From Pegoplata infirma (lineage: Eukaryota; Arthropoda; Insecta; Diptera; Anthomyiidae): a stretch of DNA of 64,000 bases. The DNA is taken from positions 136,201,453-136,265,452 of the forward strand of contig OY992539.1 in assembly GCA_963921195.1 (NCBI GenBank). Direction: 5' to 3'. The notes under the pieces are model-generated. The model worked only from the letters and a program-made list of their open reading frames with translations. It made no database searches and was not told the DNA's origin. Below, piece by piece: positions 1 through 10,820 of this stretch. The translations under genes and the position numbers were made by a program. Each line of letters starts with the position of its first letter. The stretch's first letter is position 1.

Positions 1-693
1 ATAGAAGAACTAGCATTTTCCTTGACTCTTTTAACAAACGACCAAAAGCTCTTACTGCCCCGAGGAGCCGAAAGAACTTTAGCACGAAGTCGTTGTTCGT
101 AATGAAGCTTTTCGCGACTAAGTACTCTAGCACACTCAGATCTTGCCTGTTTGCGTAGCATATCAGTATTAGCGTTTTTATTATCACGCCGATTTCTGAA
201 TGCTTCCTCCCTGGATCTGACTGCATTCCTGCAAGTCTGGTTAAACCAACATTTATCTCTTGGTTTAGCCGAAATGAGCTTCGATGGAATGAATGACTTC
301 ATTCCAAGCACAATAACATTTTCGACCATTTTCGCCGCGGCGTCGACGTTGCCGTCGAGGAAACAGAGTTTCCAGTTGAAACGCCGGAGAAAGTCGCTGA
401 GTTCTACCCAGCGAGCCTTCTCGTAGATAAAAACTGAACGCCTCTTAGCTGTTGTCGAGACGTTACGAAGATCGGAGTACAAGAAGGATGCGGAAATTGT
501 GCAATGATCCGAATTGCCAAGAGGTGCTAATGTTTTTACTTCATATTTATCAGGATGTGAAGTAAGAAAAAGGTCAAGAGTATTTTGGTGTTCATTCCCA
601 ATGCCCGTTAAGCGCGTTGGTTCGTTCACTAATTGCGACAGGTGGTTATGCGCTACGAATAACTCAACGTAATCGCCAACGGGAGTCGAAAAC
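1..693 (-). pseudogene. L2/CR1-like LINE ORF2 fragment (endonuclease C-terminus and linker)
   Basis: The minus strand is open with no stop for about 230 codons from roughly 693 to the window edge. Reading it gives the C-terminal half of an apurinic-type (EEP) endonuclease: a NEPTRL segment, TLDLFLTS, then LGNSDHCTI, the SDH motif that carries the catalytic histidine. A basic linker rich in R, K and E follows (RNRRDNKN, RSECARVLSREKLHYEQRL) and ends in APRGSKSFWSFVKRVKEN. That last block matches APRDSKTFMSFVERIKN in the plus-strand fragment at about 58.95 kb, so both come from one LINE family. The 5' end is cut at about 693, where the reading stops resembling endonuclease; the 3' part continues off the window. 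The good reading frame suggests a fairly young 5'-truncated copy. Assignment to the L2/CR1 group is from remembered motif style and is tentative. Confidence 0.75.
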
Positions 694-1142
694 TAAACAA
701 GTTTAAAAAGCATTGCTTTAAAACTTAAAAAGTTTGAAAAGCATTACTTAGTTACCACCAATGCTTTTAAAACTTGTTTACCACGTGGCATTTAAGATTA
801 ACAAAATCTGAAATTCGGGGTTTTGCTTATAACTTTTGAACCACTTGACCGATTGAGCTGAAATTCAACACCAAACAGACCTGAGGAACGACAAAGAAAC
901 ATGCCACATTTCAGCAGTCTCAGCAGTCTCTTCGAAAGTTATCGTGTTTTTTATCTCGTAAATTTACGAAAACCCCTTGCCGAAATTTACTCTTTTGCTC
1001 ATAACTTTTGAACCACCGGACTTAATTATACCCTGTGTCACTAGAGTGGAGGGTATAAAAAATGTAAATTTCGATCCAAATTTATTTGTTAAAAAACAAA
1101 GAAAGTAAGTTCCTAGTAATTTGACAAAGTTTTGTTTTTGTG
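694..1142. other. Unassigned AT-rich stretch
   Basis: No gene is visible. A short repeat (GTTTAAAAAGCATTGCTTTAA-like, three degenerate units between about 697 and 780) lies next to the LINE fragment. Two near-identical phrases, CATAACTTTTGAACCAC at about 829 and 1000, show a local duplication. Confidence 0.4.
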
Positions 1143-1683
1143 TGTACGCTCAAAAAAAACCTTGAAAAATTACAAGAAAAACTTGTAACTATTTTTTGTT
1201 TGCTACCCCCTATTTGACAAAAATTCCTAGTAATTTTACAAAATTTTTACCAATAATTTTGTAATTTTACAAGGTTTTTACCAATAAAATTGTAAATTTT
1301 AATTTTAAAATTTACAAGGAGGTTTCGTAACTTTGTTACCTCCTATTTTACGAGAATTCCTATTAATTTTACAAGCATTTTACCAATAATTTTGTAATTT
1401 TACAAGATTTTTACCAATAAAATTGTAAGTTTACAGTTTTTTTGGCGCAATTAAAATTACAAGGAATTCTCGTGAATTTACAAATATTTTTTTTTTAATT
1501 ATCTTGGAAATTTGTAAAATTACAAAAAAAATGTAAATTTCGATTTGTTAAAAAACAAGGAAAACAGTCAAATATTAGTAAAATGGGATTACGAGACTTT
1601 TCCTGTCAAAGTAAAATATTAGTAAAATGGGATTACGAGATTTTTCCTAGTAATTTGACAAAGTTTTTTTTTGTGTGTAGTAG
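1143..1683. mobile_element. MITE-like element of the TTGTAAATTTACAA family
   Basis: The stretch is made almost entirely of variants of TTACAAG, GTAAATTTAC and TTTTACCAATAAAATTG in both orientations. It starts with GCTCAAAAAAAACCTTG and ends with CAAAGTTTTTTTTTGTGTG, a degraded version of the CACTCAAAAAA...TTTTTTGAGTG ends seen in the cleaner copy at 6535-8526. A LINE 3'-tail-like piece follows directly. Confidence 0.55.
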
Positions 1684-1735
1684 GGGAACCCCAATGCTGT
1701 CCCATGGTATCACAATGAACCTCAAAGCTTTGTTT
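1684..1735 (+). repeat. LINE 3'-end remnant
   Basis: The phrase GGAACC...GTCCCATGGTATCACAAT followed by ACCTCAAAG recurs at 53124-53210 and 58850-58926, where it is longer and includes GACGTAAAACGTCAGCAG-type hairpin sequence. It also resembles the 3' untranslated end of the LOA element near 16020 (ATCACAATGGGCC). I read it as a dead 3' tail of a related non-LTR retrotransposon. Confidence 0.45.
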
Positions 1736-1883
1736 TTTTGTGCGTGCGTGGTTTAAAAGAATTCTTTATCGCGCGTCCATCTCTCAGTTTATTATTAAAA
1801 ATATCAACAAAACCACAATGCGTGTACATTATAAGAAAATTAAATAATAAGTACCTAATAATATTACTAATGTATGAACTTAC

Positions 1884-2231
1884 AATTTTATTTATATCTA
1901 TGCTTTTATTAAATCGCCATAATAACGGTTCAGGTTTCTCACATGGTATACCAAATTTGTATCTAAAATTTTCCAAAATTTTTATTGATTTTTTGCCAAC
2001 ATTTTTATGTTTTACCATCAGATCCCAGGTGACAGTGACATTTTTTGGTAATGGACTACACTGATTTATGTTAATATTATAAAATTCATTATATTTACAA
2101 CATAATTGAATTGTTTGATTTAGTATTATTGACTTCAAATTACAATTTTCTGAATTGCAATTATTTTTCTCTGATGATAATGATGACGGAATAATCGAAA
2201 GCGCCAATAAAAATATGAATTTGTTAAACAT
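1884..2231 (-). CDS. Methuselah-like GPCR, first coding exon (partial gene)
   Basis: The exon runs from the ATG at 2231 to a GTAAGT donor (acttac at 1878-1883), giving 116 codons and a phase-0 junction. It encodes a signal peptide (about residues 1-19, hydrophobic FIFLLALSII) and a Cys-rich ectodomain with NNCNSENC, IQLCC, NQCSPLP and IPCEKPEPL. It aligns residue for residue, and in exact length, with exon 1 of the complete methuselah-like gene at 32983..32636, so the two are tandem paralogs on the same strand. Mth receptors are membrane GPCRs; the ligand here cannot be inferred. No second exon like that at 25631..25514 is visible between 1 and 1883, so the gene either continues off the left edge or is broken. 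The open frame past the donor (to 1722) is intron read-through and not counted. Confidence 0.7.
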
Positions 2232-2271
2232 TTATCTAATGTGGTATTAACGACGTGAAGATATTAAACGT

Positions 2272-2277
2272 ACTGAT
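2272..2277 (-). promoter_or_regulatory. Initiator-like site upstream of the partial methuselah-like gene
   Basis: On the minus strand ATCAGT lies about 45 bases upstream of the ATG at 2231. It fits the arthropod initiator (TCAGTY). The receptor gene at 32983 has the same site in the same relative order, followed by a shared CTTCACG-TNGTTAAT block. Conservation between two otherwise diverged flanks supports a core promoter; no TATA box is clear. Confidence 0.35.
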
Positions 2278-2406
2278 CGCAATTCTATTTTATTGAATAG
2301 TGTTTGAATCAGACATTAGTATCCATTACAACAGGGTGACCACTAAAAAATACATGGTTTGAAGCAGTAATAATAAAGTTGATTGCATTGTAAGTTTTAT
2401 ACCGAC

Positions 2407-2598
2407 TACTACACACAAAAAAAAACCTTGTCAGATTACTAGAAAAAGTCTCGTAATCCCATTTTACCAATATTTGACAGTTTTCCTTGTTTTTTAACAA
2501 ACAAATTTTAATAGAAATTTACATTTTTTTTTGGTAGTTTTACATTTTTTTGTAACATTGCAAATTTTCAAGATAATTTTACAAAAAAAATCTACACT
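2407..2598. mobile_element. Short MITE-like copy, TTGTAAATTTACAA family
   Basis: Begins CACACAAAAAAAAACCTTG and ends AAAAAAATCTACACTC, with TACATTTTTTTGTAA motifs and an ATTTTACCAATATTTGACAG block that is shared, inverted, with 1560-1680. It lies just upstream of the partial receptor exon. Confidence 0.45.
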
Positions 2599-3988
2599 CA
2601 TAAAATTTAAATTATGTCATTAACTGTTTGTATATTATTTTAAAAATTTAACGTTTAGTCGTTTTTAAAAGAAAAAACATTTATTTATTGTTCAGTTCTT
2701 ATTAATGACATCTTCTGTCCTTTGTTTCAAAAATAACACACTAAAATATATAGATTTATTTTTGTTCTGTAAGTTAAAACTACTGATTATTCTTTAAATT
2801 TTTAATGAATTGTGTAAGTAATTTTTTTTTTTAAATTGTTGGTATTTTTTAATGAGATATCATTAGTTTTTACCTACACAAGTAGGTTATTTTTTTTTAG
2901 AAAAAAAAATTCAAAAAATTATTTATAGAAATATAAAAACATGTTTGTATCAAGTGACTTTGGCACGATGCACATTGGGTTGAACACTATCAAAACTGAG
3001 GATTAATTCAAAATTTGAAGTTGGTAAATTGTAATATTTTTTTTTATTGGTTTAAAGAGGATAAAATTCTCCATCAATATCTGTCAAAATTAATGTTCTA
3101 AGTTATTTACTTTTTTTGGTATGCTCTCTCAAAATTTAATAATTTTAATTAATTTAGTGTACAGTGGTAAAAAGTGAAAAACGAGATATTTCAAATGATT
3201 TTTTTTTTGTTTTCAACTAAAAATAAAAATTTTGTAAAGAGGATTCACAAACTACAGGTATTTAACTATATTATTGACAAGCGGATGTTAAGATAAAAGT
3301 TGAAAAAGTAGTTTTAATAATTTTTTAAAAAATATCCTAAAAATAGGGTATTTTTTACAAATATGTTGAGTTTTGGTTGCTACTCTGATGAGCTCGGGCG
3401 AATCTGAGAGCATAGTGATAAAATATAGGATTTTTGCTTTAAAATCCATGAAGGAACCAATGCCAAAACTTGCCAATACGAAAAATATAAGAGATTCTTT
3501 TTAAACATCTCCCGTGTAAAAAAATTATATGCTCGAAATCTTAATAGCTAATACTTGTTTTTTGTTTTAGTTTTTCGATTGTTTTTATGTTGTTTACCGT
3601 TTTTGTTTATTACTATTTATTGTAAATGTGTAATATAATTATAATAACAAATAATTTTAATGATCATATATATTAGAGTGGGGTGTAAAGCTACTTTTTA
3701 TCGAAATTGGTAATGTTCTTGCTTAAAATACTAAAAAGTACATATCCCATACAGTTTTTGAAAAAAAAATTTGCGAAATTGTTTAAATGTTTAAATTACA
3801 TTCGGTATCAAATTTTGTTCATATTTCTTAGCCAGCAACCAAATTAAAGCATTTAGTATTTTTAGGTTATGTGGAATGTACCAAAATTTTCGAGGTGTCC
3901 CTACATTTTCGTTCATAATTTTTAAACCGCAACACCGATATCGCTCAAATGCAGTACCAAACTGCTTAGGATAACTAGAAGTAAATAT
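2599..3988. other. AT-rich intergenic DNA without a recognisable gene
   Basis: Homopolymer-rich sequence. A minus-strand open stretch at 3480..3288 includes a hydrophobic run (FFVLASFGIGSFMDF), but it has no splice or family context that I can support. Confidence 0.4.
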
Positions 3989-3989
3989 C

Positions 3990-4721
3990 CCAGCAAAACT
4001 TAGATTACCAAATAAGGTATAAAATAAGGTATAGGATCTCTTATTTTATACATTGCAGCATTGATGATTTTAACAGGCGATGAGACTCAAAGTAATGCAT
4101 CCACATTATCACAAAGAATACCAGTAAGGTATAAAATAAGTCATAAATTTATAACGAAGAATACGAGTGAGGTGTAAAATATATGATATTTTATAGGTTA
4201 CGAGAAATGAAATAATATAGCATACCAGAAGACAATATATAAGGTGTTACGAGTAGTGAAAAAGTAATTTTGTATTAAATTTACTCACGTGATTGTAAGT
4301 GAGTGTAAGTAAATAAAATATGCTCGTGAGTGTGTGTCGTTAGAAATTTCCTGTCGTGAGCCCATCTCTAGTTTAAACTTATGCATTTTTTTATAAAATA
4401 ATTATTTTTTATGTTATTGTAATGCATTATGCATCCAATTATAAATAATGCATTATTTCAAACTTTCAAATAATACATAATGTAACCAAATATAAGTCAT
4501 CCATGATTTAATGTTTAGAAATAATAAATATGAAATACATTTTTTCCAATAATCATGCATTACGTATCAAATTATTAGTAATGCATTATTTTTCACTTGA
4601 AAATAATACGTTGTGGAACAAATGTTTGGTAAGACATCCTAAAATAATGCTACAAATAAGGTATATACATTACCTGGTAATGTGTTATATAATCACTACC
4701 CATTACCAAAGTTTTGCTGGG
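3990..4721. mobile_element. MITE with CCCAGCAAAACTT inverted ends
   Basis: Left end CCCAGCAAAACTTAGATTACC and right end GGTA...ACCAAAGTTTTGCTGGG are inverted copies. The interior carries repeated ATAAGGTATAAAATAAGG and TAATGCATTA motifs (subterminal repeats) and a stretch of GTGAGTGTAAGTG similar to the GTGAGTG hAT MITE at 30.3 kb (4270-4375, ending CCCATCTCTA), which suggests an insertion within an insertion. Confidence 0.55.
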
Positions 4722-6534
4722 ATGTTAAGTTTCAGTGATATCTGGTTAATATTTTTGCCATGATCGCGGTATAAAAAACAGCATTATTTATTTATATTAC
4801 AAACTGAGCATTAAAAGTTTTTAAAGTGCAAAACACTTAAAATATCTAAACAGCTGCAAATTTTAAAATTTGTCATAATGGATTTTCAGTCCACTCTATT
4901 GTATATACTCAATTAGAAATACAGTGCAACCTCGCTTAACGCAACTAATAGATTAAGGCTGCTGCGAAAACCCAGATTATTGTGAAAATATAGTCACGTA
5001 TTCAAAATGGCCAACTCAATTTAATTATGTATGTCTTCTTCTATTTCTTGCAGTTTTTGGAGTAATTTGTTAAGTTTAACTGTTTAATTAAAAAAAAAAC
5101 TTTAGTCGTACAGTTTAAATAATTTATTGAAAAAAAAAGTTCTACATTACAATGCCTGGTATGCCATAAATTTCAGAAATTTTTGAAATAGCTGTAGTAA
5201 AAAACAATTAAAACCAAATAAAATAAATTAAAAATACAACCTGGACAATGAAAAGAAAATATTGTTTATTTTTGTATTTATGTATATGTTAAATTTTTTG
5301 TATTTATATGATTTTAAAATAAAAAAAATTGTACTTCCTTTTTTTTGAAGAAAATTTAAAATTTTTTTAATTTTATGAACCACAAAAATAAAATTTTATA
5401 AAAAATGTATTCTATAATGCGTATTTTTTTTTTCTAAATTTAATAAAAACTCATTAAATATTATTTATTTTGCAATTTGATTCATTAATTCATCGCTACA
5501 GCAAAAATTGTGACTCAAGATAAGTTTTTTCAAAAATCGAAAAAGTTCCTAGCAGGTTAAAAAAAATTTTTTCCATATTTTTTTTTCAAAATAGTAGTTT
5601 TTTGTTGATTAATAAGTATTCATCAATAAAAAATTATAATATTTCAAAATTACGGCATCCCTGAATTAATCCCCATTTTGCCTATCGTTCAACCCACTGT
5701 GCGATGGGTAGAGTGTCTGGCCAGAATGTAGTTGTTTGCGGGATCGATTCCCAAAATTTTATTAAAAATTTTTAAAAAAAATATATCAATAGAAAATTGT
5801 AAAAAATAATCTACGAAATCATTAGTTTTTAATGTTTTTGTAGGTTATTTTTTTGGAATTTGTTGGTAAAAATAACAGAACTATCATTAATTTTTATTGT
5901 TTTCGTAGGTTATTTTTTTCGAATTTGTTGGTAAAAATGAATGGAAAAACCGTAATTTTTTATTGTTTAATATTATTTATTTTAGAAAATTTTTTCAACA
6001 GTAAAAAATAAATGGTGGTGTTTGTTAAAATAAATGAAGAATTACTGTGATGGTTTTCAATTGTTTATTCACTGGTTTTTAATGTATTTTCATTTGTTTT
6101 GGCCTACAAAATATTTTGAGTGTAGTAAATTCACTAGAGTTTCCTGTAAGTTTTATTGCTTAAAAAAATTTGTAAATTTACAATTTTATTGGTAAAAAGC
6201 TTGTAAAATTACAAAAAAAAATCCTAATATATACTAGGAATGTAAAATAGGAGGTAACAAAAAATCTTGTAAAAATACGAAACCTGCTTGTAAGTTTTAT
6301 CGCGTCAAAAAACTTGTAAATTTACAATTTTATTGGTATGTAGTGATACCCTCCCTGCAGGAAAATCGCAAAGAATTTTTTTCCGGGACTTAGGAAATTG
6401 TTCAATGTTTGTTCAAACTTTTTTTTCCTGATAAATGAGTCAATCAATTTTTTATGCTAATTTAATAAATTTCTTTATTCAAATAAACACCAAAAAAAGT
6501 TATGTCATATGGACTTATGTATACAATTTAGATA
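4722..6534. other. AT-rich intergenic DNA with a tRNA-like piece and MITE fragments
   Basis: No coding region. A tRNA-like sequence sits at 5695-5756 (separate entry). From about 6115 to 6345 TTGTAAATTTACAA-family sequence returns, starting GAGTGTAG, probably a truncated copy of the neighbouring MITE. A duplicated phrase ending GTAGGTTATTTTTTTGGAATTTGTTGGTAAAAAT appears at about 5840 and 5905. Confidence 0.4.
5695..5756 (+). repeat. tRNA-like sequence (possible SINE head)
   Basis: CGATGGGTAGAGTGTCTGG resembles a pol III A box and D arm. GCGGGATCGATTCCC fits a B box and can fold as a T arm (GGG stem, ATCGATT loop, CCC). No convincing acceptor stem can be closed, so a functional tRNA is unlikely; a SINE or tRNA relic fits better. 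Confidence 0.4.
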
Positions 6535-8526
6535 CACTCAAAAAAAAAAGTTTGTAAATTTACAAGTAAAAGGTCTTGTAATTCTATTTTACTAATATTT
6601 TTGTCTTTTTACAAAAATTCTTGTATATTTAATAAAATGAAAATTACAGTTTGCTATTATATGTTGGTAAATTTATTTTACAAATTTTTTTGGTAAATTT
6701 ACTAAAAAGTGAATTATTTTACCAATTAAAAAAATATTACAAGGTGTTTAGTTTTTTTACACAAGAAAACTGTAATTGTACAACAAAATTTTACTTGAAG
6801 GTATTTAGTCTTTCTACCAAAAAAATGTTTTATTACAATTTTTTTTTTTTTAAGATTTTTTAAATCGTTTTCAAGGTTTTCAGTTTTTTAAACAAAAAAA
6901 TGTAATTAAACAAAATATATGTATTGAAAAGTACAAAACTCCAATGTAATTTTACAAAACTATTTTATTACTAGAATTAATGTTGTTTTACAAAAAAAAA
7001 ATAATTATTCCACAATAGGTAGGACTCGCAAAAATTTTCTAAGTTTAGATTTTTTTGCGTTTTGGAGTAAAAAATTTTGTTAAAAATCATTTTTTATAAA
7101 TAAAAAATTTCATGAAAAAAAAATTTAAAATTTTTTAAGTTCCAGATACAACATTTTTAAACTAGTTATAAGCTTTACCAAAAAAAAATAATTTTTACAC
7201 CATTTTTTGGTAATGTTCCTTAACTAAAATACCACAATTTTTATGTGTTTTTACTACATTACTGTTTTTGTTTTTTTTTTGTATTTTTACCATTTTTTGG
7301 TAATTTTACCATATTTTTTTGGTATTTTTTTTTTTAAATTCGGCAACTAAAATGTCAATAAAAAGCTGCAAATTATGAAAAATTAAGTTTTTCTTATTTT
7401 AACAGGTACTTAAACATCCAATCTACATAATCCAATTTTTTTTTTTCAGATTTTTTAAAAATACTTGTGAAAAAAATAAAAAATTAAAAAAAAAAATTAT
7501 TTTTTGACTAATTTTTCCTGAAAATATACGAAATTTCTTGTGTAGCCTCCTTCGCAATTCTTATATGTTCTACTTAAGAAAAACGAAATGTCGAAAAAAT
7601 AAAAAAGTGCAGTGTTATACAATAAAAAGTTTGTTAAAAGTGTTCAAGTGAAAAAAAAAAATCATTTCAGGTTGTTGAAGTGCTACTCCAGCTGCCGAAG
7701 AAGGAAAAATAAGATGCACCATTGGAAAAAAACCTTTAAATTTACAAAACAAATATGTAAATAAACCATTTTTTTTTTTGTAAATTTACAAAACAAATAT
7801 GAAAATTTAAAAAACAAAATTGTATACTTACGAAAAAAGTTGTAATCTTACAAAAATGAAGTAGAAAATACAAAAACAATATTGTAAATTTAGAAATTTT
7901 TTGGTTAAACTACTGTTGTTACGGCAAACAAATTATAAAAAATGGTATATATACAATAAAAATTGTAAATTTACCACTTTTTATTGTAAATATACAAGTT
8001 TTTTGCCATAAAAAACAGTAGTTTAACCAAACAATTTGTAAATTTACAATTTTGGTTTTTGATTTTCTACTTTGTTTTGTAAATTTACAACTTTTTTTGT
8101 AAGTTTACAATTTTTTTTGTAAATTTTAATTATTTTTTTTGCAAATTTACAATTTTTATTGTAAATATACGTGTTTTTCAATATTTTTTTGCGGTAAAAA
8201 CAGTAGTTTAACCAAATAATTTTTTAATATACAATTTATTTTTTTCATTTTCTATTTTTTCTTTGTAAAATAACAACCTTTTTCTGTAAGTTTACAATTT
8301 TGTTTTGTAAATTTACCAAATCTTTTGTAAATTTACAAAAAAAAATGTTCACCTCGAAGTTAATATTTTACAAAAAAAATTGTAAATTTACATTTTCTTT
8401 TGTTAAACCAATTTACAAATTATCCCCGTAACATTACGGGGATTCTTGCTAGTACATATTTTACAAAACCTGCCCCGTAAAATCACGGGGATTTTATGTC
8501 ATTTTACAAACTTTTTTTTTTGAGTG
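6535..8526. mobile_element. TA-flanked inverted-repeat element, 1992 bp
   Basis: The ends are CACTC, ten A, then GTTTGTAAA on the left and the exact reverse complement on the right. Flanking dinucleotides are TA on both sides, as for Tc1/mariner-type insertion. The interior has no transposase; it is packed with the palindrome TTGTAAATTTACAA and variants, plus internal inverted copies such as CAGTAGTTTAACCAA at about 7908, 8024 and 8200. At 8425-8495 a GC-richer pair, CCCCGTAACATTACGGGG and CCCGTAAAATCACGGGG, stands out. Non-autonomous; the superfamily is inferred from TA flanks only. Confidence 0.8.
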
Positions 8527-9430
8527 TACGTCCCATTTTTATAGCAACGTCATACCGTTTCCGTGGTTATCATTTTGGACGCTGGGAGAGTACTAAACTG
8601 TGATGCTTTCCCAGCACACAAGCGACCATAAAAGGTACTTTGCCAGCGCTCCCCCGTTTGTATTTTTCTGCCTGGGTAGTCATAACTGTGAATACGCCTG
8701 CAAATCCACTGTTTCAGTCGGAAGATATTAATATTTAAGTAAAACCACTTCTTAAAAAATTTAAAAAGTTAGCAATATTCCAAAAATTGTTCTACTTTTG
8801 AAGCTTTGAACTTCATTTTTGGATTCAGTGCAAAATTTTACATGAAAACTAAATGCAAAATATCGTAAATCGCAAAATATATTTTTCTTAAATCCAAGGC
8901 ATTCTCAAAACCTAAACATTTTTCGTCACAAAGTTTTAAAATTCACCGATTTTTACTTACAATTTTTTTTTTACATTTTAAAAAACAATTTTTCTTTTAG
9001 AAAAATTTTCAGATTTCCTGGTTTATTATTTCTGAAAATAATCTCCGATTGAAAAAAAAATCTTAAAAAAATCATTAATATTTTTGGTATAGATAATTTC
9101 TTAAAGTCAAAACATTTTTCCCAAGAACATTTTTGAGGTTCTCAGACAAATACCAGAAAAATTTTTAGATTCTGAAATTTTGTGAAGGAATTTTTTTCTA
9201 CTCTTCAATTTTTTCTTTTTTGTCTTATCTTCCTTTTTCTTTTTTTTCTTCTCTTTCTTTTCTTTTTCCTTCTGTTTTCCTTTTTCGAAATCTGTTTGGG
9301 GATGGGGGGAAATTTCCCGCATTTTTCGAATTACAATTGGAATCTTCGAATTACAATTGAATTTTTTCGATTACAATTGAACTTTTACGAATTACATTTG
9401 ATCTTTTACGAATTACAATTGATCTTTTTA
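8527..9430. other. AT-rich DNA with a CT-rich tract
   Basis: A small CCCAGCACACAAGCG...TTTTTCTGCCTGGG pair at 8612-8678 looks like a deleted MITE of the CCCAG-end family seen at 18243. Lines from about 8880 to 9180 hold degenerate TTTTCAGATT-type units related to the tandem repeat at 16.1-17.0 kb. A polypyrimidine tract runs from about 9190 to 9285, and AATTACAATTGAA/TCTTTTACG units repeat five times at 9330-9425. Confidence 0.4.
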
Positions 9431-9431
9431 T

Positions 9432-9730
9432 AACCCACACCACACTGTGGTTCAGGGTATAATGACTTTGTGCTGATGTTTGTAACTACCCGAAATATTG
9501 GTCCTAGACCCACTTTTAAGTATACCGATCAACTCAGAATAACCTTTTAAGTCACTCTGGCGATGTCCGTCCGAATGTCTGTCCGTCCGTCCATGAAAAC
9601 ACGCAATTATCAATCAATATGGTTGAAATTTGAAACTCAACCTTTGAAATTGGAATAAATCGGTCCATATTTAGCCCTAGCCCCGATACAAAGGTCCGCT
9701 TTAATTTGGCTCAAATGGCTCTAACAACCG
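9432..9730 (+). repeat. Degenerate dispersed repeat with GTCCGTCCGTCC core
   Basis: TATAACCCACACCACACTG...GGGTATAATG opens it, and GGCGATGTCCGTCCGAATG with tandem GTCCGTCCGTCC follows. The same order (TATACCCT, GATCGATTCTAAGACATTC, GCGATGTCCGTC) occurs at 20.97 kb, 36.7 kb and, inverted, 48.0 kb. An old copy of that family. Confidence 0.5.
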
Positions 9731-9767
9731 TATTATCATGCGCGGGTACAAGGGGGGACCAAATTTC

Positions 9768-9870
9768 AAAAAGCAAAAAAAAAAGAAAAAGAAAAAAAAA
9801 AGGAAAGAAAAGAAAAGAAAAAAAAAAGAAAAAAGAAAAAAGAAAGGAAAAGAAAAAAAAAAGAAAAAAC
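9768..9870 (+). repeat. Polypurine low-complexity tract
   Basis: About 100 bases of only A and G on the plus strand (AAAAAGAAAAAGAAAA units). It is roughly the complement of the polypyrimidine tract at 9190-9285, so the two could pair. Reading frames through it are lysine-rich artefacts. Confidence 0.8.
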
Positions 9871-9989
9871 GAAATCAAAAATTTTTCAGAGAAAAAAATA
9901 TTAAAAATTTTTATAGGGAAAATTTCAAAAAATTTTAAAGGAAAAATGTGACTTAAGCTTAAAATTTTCTGTGAAAAAATATCTATCAA

Positions 9990-10666
9990 TGTTATTATGA
10001 ATTTTGGCATAAAAAATGACTTACAAGGGAAGTCTCCCTGGTGTCACACTCCGATCTTCATGAAATTTGGATATGTTAAGTACGAAAATTAATTCGACAC
10101 GTATGTTTTTTAGCGGCCCAAACTCATTTTTAGGGCGGTCGATTTGTATGGGGAGAAATTGCCCTTTTTCAGTTTTTTACGATTTACGCCTATTTAAACA
10201 AAAATAATATAGGCATATGTGGTATCAGATTAAAGGTATTAAAAATACCTATCTCGTGGTGCTAACAATGGGCGAAAGAAATTAATATTTTTCGACTTAT
10301 TAAAAAAAAGTCCTAAAATTTTGGTATTTTATTCAAAATGACGAAAAGTTGTGCATGTTTGGACTCGTTCTCGGACACATTTAGATAGGTTTTCCAAAGA
10401 CCTTTCATTTGGTATGTTGGTATGTAACATGACTAGGTTTCTTTGCATAATATAGGAGATAAACGAAAAAAACTGAAAAATTATCAATTCTTCCCCATCC
10501 TTTTCACCCTCTAAATATGAATTTGGAGTTTGTCTACTACATAGGAAAAGGAGAAATATCTTAAAATCGTAAAAATTTTGGTAGTCTAAAGTTTGAAAAT
10601 TTTTTCAGAATGTCTTAGAATCGGTCACAGAATCTGAGAATTTCTCCATAGAAAAAGGTACAAAAA
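9990..10666. other. No gene; flank and target of the LOA insertion
   Basis: Contains GGTGTCACACTCCGATCTTCATGAAATTTGG, a phrase type common in fly intergenic repeats. From about 10590 it holds units (TTTTTCAGAATGTC, CACAGAATCTGAGAATTT, CCATAGAAAAAGGTA) of the same tandem repeat that continues at 16110-17045. The LOA element has therefore split one array. Confidence 0.55.
10655..10666 (+). repeat. Left target-site duplication of the LOA element
   Basis: AAGGTACAAAAA here is repeated exactly at 16088-16099 directly after the element. Twelve bases is normal for target-primed insertion. Confidence 0.75.
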
Positions 10667-10806
10667 CTTCCGCCACTGGTAACAATCTTGACGCGATGCG
10701 GGAGCTTACGTGTACATTAGTTGAGTTTCAGTCTGGGTCGTTAAAAGAAATTCTCTTTTAACGTCAAAGGCAGAAAATCGCGAATGGCATAACCAAAGGT
10801 TACCAA

Positions 10807-10819
10807 CCCCCCCCCCCCC
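10807..10819 (+). promoter_or_regulatory. C13 homopolymer in the LOA leader
   Basis: Thirteen C residues end two bases before the ORF1 ATG (10821). It could affect translation start choice or simply be slippage-prone DNA; the run length may be an assembly estimate. Confidence 0.35.
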
Positions 10820-10820
10820 T

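Noticed and set aside
151..426. Plus-strand open frame of 91 codons
   Set aside because: Antisense to the well-preserved LINE endonuclease/linker frame on the minus strand.
3288..3480. Hydrophobic minus-strand frame considered as a missing receptor exon (TM6)
   Set aside because: The true TM6-TM7 exon was found at 20285..20102 with perfect phase; this stretch has no splice support.
9107..10010. Lys-rich and Phe-rich proteins
   Set aside because: Translations of polypurine/polypyrimidine tracts.
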